Of a DNA stretch of 64,000 bases, positions 56,756 through 64,000 are shown in pieces. Under the pieces are notes generated by a model. The model was not told the origin of the DNA. It was given only the letters and a program-made list of their open reading frames with translations, and searched no databases. Source of the DNA: Plasmodium coatneyi (Eukaryota; Apicomplexa; Aconoidasida; Haemosporida; Plasmodiidae); contig NC_033567.1 of the NCBI RefSeq assembly GCF_001680005.1, positions 2,976,001 to 3,040,000 on the forward strand, read 5' to 3'. Within the stretch, counting starts at the first letter, position 1, and each line of letters starts with the position of its first letter. The translations under genes were made by a program, and so were the position numbers.

Positions 56756-57159
56756 GCTACAGCGGTCAGAACAATCAGCGCTGCAATCGCACTTTGCACA
56801 AACATGCTCCTTTACCGCATCCCCGTTGCGCCACACAGGGGGGGCACATCCATTTGACGAACTCCATCCCTGCAATCATGGGCCCACAATTTTACAGCAT
56901 GAACAGCACAACACAGGGGGGTGGCGTAAATTATTGTCCTTTTTTTTTTTTTTTTTTTTTTTTTTCTCCAATGCATAACACAATTTTGCAAAAATTGCCC
57001 CACGTGGGTAATCCCCAAGGGTAGAAAAAATCAACTTACTTGCAACGTCAATTACGACTACCGCGTTTGGACTCTTCACTGGAGTAAACTAAATGGGAGA
57101 ACGGGATCTCCACGCGGGGAGGCACAGTCAATCAATCGGGTACGCCCAAGGGGGGAAAC

Positions 57160-57192
<33 letters not shown>

Positions 57193-57471
57193 TTTTCCAT
57201 GTGAAGGTTCACTCGTTGCCAAGAAATATGAACCGTGGAATGCTTCCCCGCTGCGGAAAAAAAATAAAACAGCAGGGAGCATCCTGTGCGTGTATAGTCA
57301 CCCACCCTGGGAAGTCACCAAAATGAAGCGCACATAAAACGCGCCCGGTTAAGTGACGAATCCAAACGGGCGACTGCCTCACCTCCCAGTAGATGAAACA
57401 TACGAAAATAAAATGACCCAAAAGGAGAGAGAGGGGGGCCACAGAAAAGAGATGATGTCAGAAGAAAGAAA
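56756..57471. other. Intergenic, poly(T) and poly(A) runs
   Basis: This 716-bp gap lies between two plus-strand genes. It contains a T25 run at about 56941-56965 and an A25 run at about 57166-57191. No gene is seen. It should include the MFAP1 promoter. Confidence 0.7.
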
Positions 57472-59179
57472 ATGAGTTCTGTGAATGAACTATTAAACTA
57501 CTTTGTGGTAAATGACGATAAGGACGATGTGGCCAAGGGAGGAGAGGGAGCCAAGTCACGGGCCGAGCAGCTGGAGAGGGACAGACAGAAGGAAAATGAG
57601 AAGGCCATCGTGCGGAGGTACTTTCCCGGAAAGGTAACCAATGAACGGAGCAGCTTTGCAACGCCCGCTGCACGGGTTTCACCACAACACTTCTTTTCCT
57701 CACAACGCTGTGCTTAACTTCTTGCCCTCCCCCGTAGAAACCCCACTACGCGAAAAACGCCAAGGAGGATGATGACGAAGAAGATGACGATGATGAAGAG
57801 GAGGACACCCTCCTCCCGCGTAACGATGCCCTGACGGAATATTTACAAAAACAGGGCCACGCACAAAGGAGAGGCGATACGGATAGGGAGCCTGGGAGTG
57901 ACCTTCCCCGTAACCGTGGCCATGTAGACTCCAGATATGAGAGACTCAAAAATAAAAGTAAGCTGATCGAAAAAGGAGAACGTAATGTGTCTCGTCTTCT
58001 TCATGGTGCATGTGTTATGTTAATTGGTTGCATGGGTTGACTTGTTCGTGGCAGGAGCTATCTTATCTCCACGAGTGAAACCAACTGGTTAGCCGAAGTG
58101 AGCATACCATAATAATGGTGATCACCCCCCCCTCAGGCATCAAGGGAGACGAACGGGAAAGAATCACCAGACGGGTTCGAGAAGTGAAGGTTATTAACCA
58201 CCCGGAGGAGGTGAAGGAAGAAGAGCCCCCAAAATCGCTAGCAGGGGAAGGAGAAGATGCAGACAACTATGAGAAGTACTTTCCCGTAGGACAGGAAGAA
58301 CAGGAGCATGATACGGAGGAAGAAGAAGCCGGTTGTGACGATGAGGACGAATCTAGCAACTCTTCTGATGATGAATCAGATGACCAAACAGACGATGAAA
58401 ACTACATGAACGGAGAGGACGGAAGCGCTCCGATGAAACACGAGTACGTGTTTAAAACGAAAAGAAAGACTCTCCTGGAGACGTTCGAAAAGGAGCAAAG
58501 CGAAAAACAGCTGTTAAAAGATGAGGAAACCGAAAAAAAAAAAATTGAACTGGAGAAAAAGGAAAAGGCAATAGAGGAAACCATACACAACGATATAATG
58601 ATTGAACAAATGAAGAATCAGGAAAATAACTTGTTCTCGTCTGATGAAAATTTCGACAACGACGACGATGATGAAGGGGAACCAAATGAAGAAGAGTACC
58701 AACTGTGGAAGCTTCGTCACCTGAACAGACTAAAGAGAGACGAACTGGACAGGAGAAAGCATGAACTTGTACAGGAAGAAATTAGCGAAAGGAGGAAAAT
58801 GACAGATAGGGAGATAATGGAACAAAATAAATCGCTTCCACATAAAGAGAAGAAGAAGAAAAAGAAAATGCTGTTTATGCAAAAGTATTACCACAGGGGA
58901 GGATTCTTTCAGGACCTCTTTGAAGAAGGCAAGGAAGAAATTTACACTCGTGATTACAACGAGCCAGTGTATGAGGACAAAGTCGACAAGGAGAATTTGC
59001 CCAAAGTGCTTCGCGTCAGGAGGGGCAATTTCGGCAAGCAGGGCCAAACAAAATACACCCACTTGCTCGACAACGACACCTCCAGGAAGGACTCCCTATG
59101 GGCGAACCGCGATCTGGAGGACCGCCGCGCCAGGCGGAAGGAGGACCTGTTCGATCGCCCAACCTACAGGAAGGGATAG
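57472..59179 (+). CDS. MFAP1: MFAP1 family spliceosomal protein, three exons
   Basis: Exons 57472-57633, 57738-57957 and 58137-59179 give 474 residues. The first half is charged and low-complexity, with Asp/Glu runs. The second half carries the family's conserved tail: LFMQKYYHRGGFFQD, IYTRDYNEPVYEDKVDKENL, PKVLRVRRGNFGKQGQTKYT, then HLLDNDTSRKDSLW. MFAP1 (Spp381-related) belongs to the tri-snRNP/B-complex and is needed for pre-mRNA splicing. The final intron ends CCCCCCTCAG|GC and splits a Ser codon. Assignment rests on the C-terminal signature and is strong. Confidence 0.93.
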
Positions 59180-59536
59180 CCACGTAAAGTGTTGTATGGT
59201 TAGTGCGAGGCCAGTTGTGCCTACCCCGCTGCACACCCATTTGTTGCGCATATCCTTTTTTTTTTTAAGTGCCACAACTTCGATCCGTTTAATATGTTCA
59301 AAATTTAGAAACATGAAAAAAAAAAAAGTTAAGTTGCTTTGCCGGGCGCGTATGCCCGTCGTCCTTCCATCACTTCCCCCCCTTTGCACACGCGATTTAC
59401 TAGCTCCGCAGGGGAAAAGCGCGAAATGTGCATGCACCGGTCAGGTGAAAAAACGCCAAAAAAAAAAAAAAAAAAAAAAAATTATTAATAAATTACTGAT
59501 AAAATAGCTAGCCAGCTAGCTAACCCGTTAACACGC
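59180..59536. other. Convergent intergenic region with composite element
   Basis: This 357-bp gap lies between the 3' ends of MFAP1 and the cyclin-like gene. Besides short A/T runs it holds the palindrome/poly(A)/TAGCTAGC element at 59435-59521. Confidence 0.75.
59435..59521. repeat. Composite element: CACC-GGTCA-GGTG, poly(A), TAGCTAGCC
   Basis: An imperfect palindrome CACCGGTCAGGTG is followed by A6, A23, an AT-rich spacer and TAGCTAGCCAGCTAGCT, itself nearly palindromic. The modules match those at 6498-6589 and 40883-40957. Confidence 0.7.
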
Positions 59537-61087
59537 TCAAAAAACAGTCCGGATATTTAGCATGCGGCCCGTCTCATAAAAAATGGAATAAATGGAGGAG
59601 TAGTTCTTGTTCGGAAAGACGCAATGCTCGAAGAAGTAAATAAAATTGTTCAGCAGCAGGTAGGACCACATGAACAGATCGTTGGCAAAGGGCAAGTGGA
59701 AGACCTCCTGGCAGAAGTTCTCCTGGAAGAGCAAGCTGTTGCTCATTCTGTTGTAAAACGCGTTGGTGAAGTACAAAATTATCGTGGCAACAACTCTGCT
59801 TGCAGGAATCACCTTGTACGAACCGACCGCCGTGATATACATGGAATACGCGTAAATGACGTCAAACAGGAAATACAAAAAACCAAAGTGTTCCAGAAAA
59901 ATGTAGTAAATCTTAATGGCTGGATACTTCTTCGAACAGCTTTTTAAATTAATTAAATAAACATAAGTTAGCTCTGAGTACGTCCAATAATTATTATAAT
60001 TAAGTGGAAGAAATTTGATAATTTCCATTTGCTTGTTCGCAATTTCGATACAAGTGTAATTCACTTTGTCGTGTCTAAGTTTATTCACAAGGTAAAGGAT
60101 GTCATTCAAATACATGATGCTGGATCCGTTAAACACCTGCGTCTTTATCAAGGCTAGCAAAATAGAGCAGATAATCACTAGCAGCTTAATTTTCCTGTAA
60201 TGATTTTTCTCCGTCATTTTGTTAATACTATGCATATACGAGTCGAAGATAAAAACGGACAGAAGGAAGGTTTCCGTTTTGTATCCCAACCCGTGACAAA
60301 TTTCGTATATATAAGAAAGGTTTAAATCTCTTCCTTCTATAAAGGAATGTATTTTGTACATAAAAATTCGAGACTTGTCAATTAGGATATTTTCCAGGTT
60401 GGGTTCATTACCACTTTCTTGAAAATTGAGCACGTGCATGTGGTTTAATGGCCCCTTTTTATTTTTCATTATTTTGTACTTCCAAAATAAGTTGAAGACC
60501 TTGTTGTCCACTAGATTTTTGGATTCGTTTTCGTAGATGTGGTTCATGAGTTCTTCTTTCTTGTATAGCTGGAAGCAGGTGTTATACTTACTGTCTATAA
60601 TTTCTTTCAGTTCCAACGTCCCTATTAGGTAGTCGTTAATAGAAAATGGCAGGTACGTTAATATATTTTTCAACAGCGTGAATAGGTGACTGTAACTGAC
60701 TTGCGTCACCAAGTTTTTTACACACTCGTCTCCCACGCCTCTGCTCAGCTGCCTGTTCAGGTTCCTGCTGATGTTCCGCACCACTTCGTAGTTCATTTGA
60801 TCGTCTTGTTTGCTTTCCTCTCCGTCATGTGCACGTCTGCGTAGTTGGTCTCCCTGTAGGGTTCTTCCCACATCGCCGCACACACCACTGTTCATGCCGG
60901 TGCCCATCCCGCACTGCGACTCACGCATCGCGCTCAATTCCTTGTCTTGCCCGAACTTCTTCCTGGCGGACAACTTCTTGCCGCCCTCCACCGCCATCCT
61001 GCTCCTCTCGTACTTCTTCTCGATGTCCTTTTTGCAGATTCCCTTCCGTGCAATTTCTTCCCCTTCGCCCGCGTTGATCTTCACCAT
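59537..61087 (-). CDS. Cyclin-box-like protein, otherwise uncharacterised
   Basis: Intronless, 516 residues from the ATG at 61087. Residues 1-100 are charged and low-complexity. From about residue 235 the pattern fits a cyclin box. First comes an Arg-led helix (KSRIFMYKIHSFIEGRDLNL), then a helix like the cyclin ETLFLAV..LDRYL (YKTETFLLSVFIFDSYMHS). After that comes a hydrophobic helix like QLVGIACLLIASK (IKLLVIICSILLALIKTQVF), then LNDILYLVNK and a helix resembling ILxxLxF (EIIKFLPLNYNNYWTYSELT). A second all-helical block follows to the C-terminus, as in two-box cyclins. The similarity is by pattern only; key Lys/Glu pairs of canonical cyclins are not clear. It might be another helical-repeat protein. 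Confidence 0.55.
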   Translation of the reverse strand: MVKINAGEGEEIARKGICKKDIEKKYERSRMAVEGGKKLSARKKFGQDKELSAMRESQCGMGTGMNSGVCGDVGRTLQGDQLRRRAHDGEESKQDDQMNYEVVRNISRNLNRQLSRGVGDECVKNLVTQVSYSHLFTLLKNILTYLPFSINDYLIGTLELKEIIDSKYNTCFQLYKKEELMNHIYENESKNLVDNKVFNLFWKYKIMKNKKGPLNHMHVLNFQESGNEPNLENILIDKSRIFMYKIHSFIEGRDLNLSYIYEICHGLGYKTETFLLSVFIFDSYMHSINKMTEKNHYRKIKLLVIICSILLALIKTQVFNGSSIMYLNDILYLVNKLRHDKVNYTCIEIANKQMEIIKFLPLNYNNYWTYSELTYVYLINLKSCSKKYPAIKIYYIFLEHFGFLYFLFDVIYAYSMYITAVGSYKVIPASRVVATIILYFTNAFYNRMSNSLLFQENFCQEVFHLPFANDLFMWSYLLLNNFIYFFEHCVFPNKNYSSIYSIFYETGRMLNIRTVF

Positions 61088-63339
61088 TTTGTGGGTGCCT
61101 CTGGAGGGGTCAACAGTAGATGCGAACGCAGCGACGGGGAAGAGTGTCCTGGGTGGATGGCTTAGGTCCGTTTATGCACGGTCGGGAAGTTCTTACACTA
61201 AATGTGTAGCGATGTGGCCGTTCTACCAATGGCTGCTTAGCCGTCGCGATACAGCCAACACCCCGGTTGGGTAATTTCCCCCCTTTGCAGACGGGCACGC
61301 GCTCTTTGGATGTGTCTTCCTGCGCGCAACTGCAACCACAGGACTGATCGCTAGGCCGTTTGCAGGCACGGCTTACTTCTCTGTGTAGCCTCCTATTTGG
61401 TGGTAGAAAAAAGGTGTCAGCTGGTCGGTGTAGTACACGAGTTGGCGTAGTGAGCAAGTCGACTTAACAAACGGATGGACCCTTGGAACGATTAACCTAC
61501 TCACCAAGGCAGCCCTGCGACGCTCCAAATGCGCGCTAACTTCTGGGGGGATGTGAGGAAAAAAACGAAAACCATGCGACTCCACCCCACTGCGCTTTCA
61601 GTATATGATACATATGAATGTACTTGCATATGTATGCATACATCCGTAGATGATAATGCTACACGGAAAAGAGGGTGAGGTCGGTAAGAGAACAGATCCA
61701 AAAATGAGCATACATTATTAACATGGTCAGGCGGGACACTGCATTAGGTGCCTCCGGGTGTGCAGGGAAAATATCTCAGCGGGACAAAAATGGAAAAAGT
61801 GGAAAAAATAGGCAAAGTGCCAAAATGGGCAAACATTCGCGGAGGGGCCAAAACTCACACAGGCAAAATGCACAATTAGAGGGACATTTTAATTTTCTGC
61901 ATCATAAGGCCACCCTCGTGGTGCGTGAACAGGCGCGCGCGTTGGGGATCCCCGAAATGGGCGTTTCCCGGGGGACAAAAAAAAAAAAAAAAAAAAAAAA
62001 AAGAGCAAATAAATGAAGTAATAAAAATGGAGCAAAAGCAAAGTGGAATGACACAGACTGCTGCCAAATAAACGCAGAACAAAGCGAGGCAAAACGAAAA
62101 TGAAGTCCCCACTTGTGCAACCTCCAAAGGAGACATTCGAAGGGGAGGGAGTAGGCCACTGCCTATCCGCTCGTACATCCACACGCAAACGTAAGCAACT
62201 CCTATCGGGATGGGAAAATGCGTCCCCATACAGAAGAGTGAACTCTTCGCGTAGCCCTTGGCGCACTACGGGGACTAATCAGCACAGATTATGGAGCAGG
62301 AACACACGTGGCAATCCCTCACAGAAACGGAACTCAGTTTATAAACGTGGCACAATTACGTCCCTACACGGATTCACAGGTTTTTGCAATGTCTAACTGG
62401 GGATACATTTAATTTGAAGGGGTACCTTTGCTTGCTCCCCGTTCCCCGTTCGCCTCCTCTTCCTCCGAGTTGGTTTTATTTAGCAAAAATGGGTCTCCAG
62501 AAAAAGTGCGTCACAGGAAGGGGAGCCAATTTACCAATGTACGAAGGGGAAAAAAATGGATTCACATTTGTCTAGTGTGAAAAAGAAGGAAAATATATTA
62601 TGCATGTATGTAAAGGCATATTTATTTTTACTTATGGGTGAACGACTTTTCGCTGAATACTTCACCTCGTTGTACAATTCTCCCATGCTTGTCAGTGGAA
62701 TACTCAAAAAAAAAAAAAAAAAAACCCACATGTTTCTCCCTTCCCTCGGCGCACACATTCATTCTGCTTCTCTTTGCCAACTCGTTACATAAGCGCTATG
62801 GGCATATAAGTGAAGTACGAAACAAAAAAGAAAAAAAAAATGAGCCCATTGAGCATGGGAATTTGACGGCGCCATCTTTTTCTTGCGTTAGATGTGTCGA
62901 TGGAGGGAAATGGGTGAAGCGGTCTCGGGGGGCGACGCGATTGGATCATGCGGGGAAGGGGAGGTCACACGGGTGAAGGAATTGGATCATCGTAGCAGTA
63001 ACTCGAGTGTGTAATGAAAAAAAAAAAAAAAAAAAAAACACACGAAATTACAAAGCAGTGCAACACGTCAGGAAGAATGGCAAAAAGGATCATGATCCCC
63101 CGGTCGAAAAGTGTCACAGCTTGGAGGCGATACCTCGCCTTTTGTTTTTTCACCCCCCCTTCGTGTGTAAAATAAAAAAAAAAAGAACGGCCGCTCGGCT
63201 CCTTTAACCGTTTCTTCGTAACTTCTCCAATGCTTGTACGGAGCATATTACCTGCGGCTGCGTTATTCACCTGAGCGGGGGGCCAAAATGTTCATCAGTT
63301 GGAGCCTTGAAGTGTGCACACCGATTGTAGGTATACGTG

Positions 63340-63429
63340 TGTGCCTGTTATCCTGCACAAGCTGCGTTGTCGCGTTTCGGAGACTCCATGTTGGCGCAGC
63401 AACGCAGCTTGTGCAGGATAACAGGCACA
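63340..63429. ncRNA. Perfect 30-bp inverted repeat with 30-nt loop (candidate structured RNA)
   Basis: The left arm 63340-63369 (starting TGTGCCTGTTATCCTGCACA) and the right arm 63400-63429 are exact reverse complements over 30 bases. They are separated by a 30-nt loop. No coding frame explains the pairing. If transcribed, either strand would fold into a very stable hairpin. A snap-back cloning or assembly artefact is the alternative. Confidence 0.5.
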
Positions 63430-63514
63430 AGCACAACGCCACATGTACTTTTACTACTTGCCCCAATAAGAAGTGCATATACTTTTGCAACAACAATTTA
63501 CTCGTTCACTTCAA

Positions 63515-63679
63515 AAATGTATGACCTGTTCAGGCAACTTTTCAAAAAAAAAAAAAAAAAATACCCTTTTTGGCTTTAAAAATGTATGACCTGTTCATAC
63601 ACTTTTGGGAAAAAAAAAAAAAAAAAAGATTTTCCCCTGTGTAATTTCAAAACTGTATGACCTGTTCATACAACTTTTG
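63515..63679. repeat. Three-copy repeat: GTATGACCTGTTCATAC-type palindrome plus poly(A)
   Basis: Three units of about 65-70 bp begin at 63517, 63581 and 63653. Each has TGTATGACCTGTTCA followed by GGCA or TACA, then ACTTTT, and the first two are followed by A17-A18 runs. The inner arms GTATGA/TCATAC are palindromic around CCTGT in copies 2 and 3. Confidence 0.88.
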
Positions 63680-64000
63680 CTGGGAAAAAGAAAAAGCTGA
63701 TTCTTTTTAAAAAATACACAATGTTGAAATGCGTGACGCTTAAGGGCAGGACATCCGTGGGTGTTTCACCTATAGGCATGTTGCTAACTACCGAGGCATT
63801 TCCCAATATTTGTGTCTCCCTCTGTTCTAACACATTCGAGGGACATGCCACCAGTTTGGGAGTTCCCTTGGGGATACGCCCTACAAAAAGGTGGGTAAGT
63901 GTGAAATGAAGTACTGATCACACATAATCATAATAGGGGGAGGTAAATCATTTGTGCATTCTAACAACCATCCAGCAAAAAGGATGACATCGGATGGACA

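Larger units (their letters stand above)
61088..64000. other. Right-end intergenic region, no confident gene
   Basis: 2.9 kb without a convincing coding gene. A set of short splice-bounded minus-strand segments near 61.3-61.7 kb might be a small gene (see findings). A runs lie at about 61978-62002, 62707-62724 and 63018-63038. The hairpin and the three-copy repeat described separately are the main structured features. Confidence 0.5.

Noticed and set aside
1..64000. tRNA, rRNA or snRNA genes
   Set aside because: I looked for T-loop GGTTCRAATCC-like boxes and long conserved rRNA words and saw none. A tRNAscan/Infernal run would be decisive.

Overview
This window is nuclear DNA from a malaria parasite (Plasmodium), most likely of the vivax/simian clade. 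Coding GC is moderate rather than extremely AT-rich. Intergenic DNA is full of (A)n/(T)n runs of 15-26 bases. Genes have short GT..AG introns with pyrimidine-rich acceptors, and the proteins are lysine-rich and low-complexity. The gene content includes the 316-residue Plasmodium lactate dehydrogenase with its enlarged substrate loop, DHFS-FPGS, and a long string of single-copy housekeeping genes. The exact species cannot be fixed by eye.

Layout. 2.7-15.2 kb, all on the minus strand: FIS1-type mitochondrial fission protein; a five-exon RlmI-like PUA/SAM methyltransferase; a roughly 2,830-residue coiled-coil protein whose frame is broken at four homopolymers. 16.3-26.8 kb: a small coiled-coil protein (-), an LDH-like paralogue with an altered catalytic site (+), PRPP synthetase (+), LSM6 (+) and LDH (-). 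28.6-36.0 kb: DHFS-FPGS (+, 4 exons), a YKT6 longin SNARE (-) and an unknown 973-residue protein with C-terminal hydrophobic segments (-). 36.7-42.3 kb: a CHL1/DDX11-type Fe-S helicase (+, 8 exons) and a PRELI/Ups-family lipid-transfer protein (-, 5 exons). 43.9-56.8 kb: a 4,212-residue VPS13-like bridge lipid-transfer protein (+). 57.5-61.1 kb: the splicing factor MFAP1 (+) and a cryptic cyclin-box-like protein (-). The last 2.9 kb has no convincing gene but holds a perfect 30-bp-arm hairpin and a three-copy palindromic repeat.

The multi-exon models were built by reading splice sites by hand. For every multi-exon model the exon lengths sum to a whole number of codons, which supports the models. 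The genes do not form a metabolic operon; this is a eukaryotic gene neighbourhood. Loose themes are glycolysis and nucleotide/folate supply (LDH, PRPP synthetase, DHFS-FPGS), RNA processing (LSM6, MFAP1, rRNA-type methyltransferase), and membrane and lipid traffic (FIS1, YKT6, PRELI, VPS13).

The most unusual non-genic signal is a dispersed family of small composite elements. A short palindrome built on CCTGAAC/GTTCAGG or TATGAAC/GTTCATA is joined directly to long poly(A), often with TAGCTAGC nearby. At least eight intergenic copies are visible, and relatives of the palindrome lie inside coding sequence.
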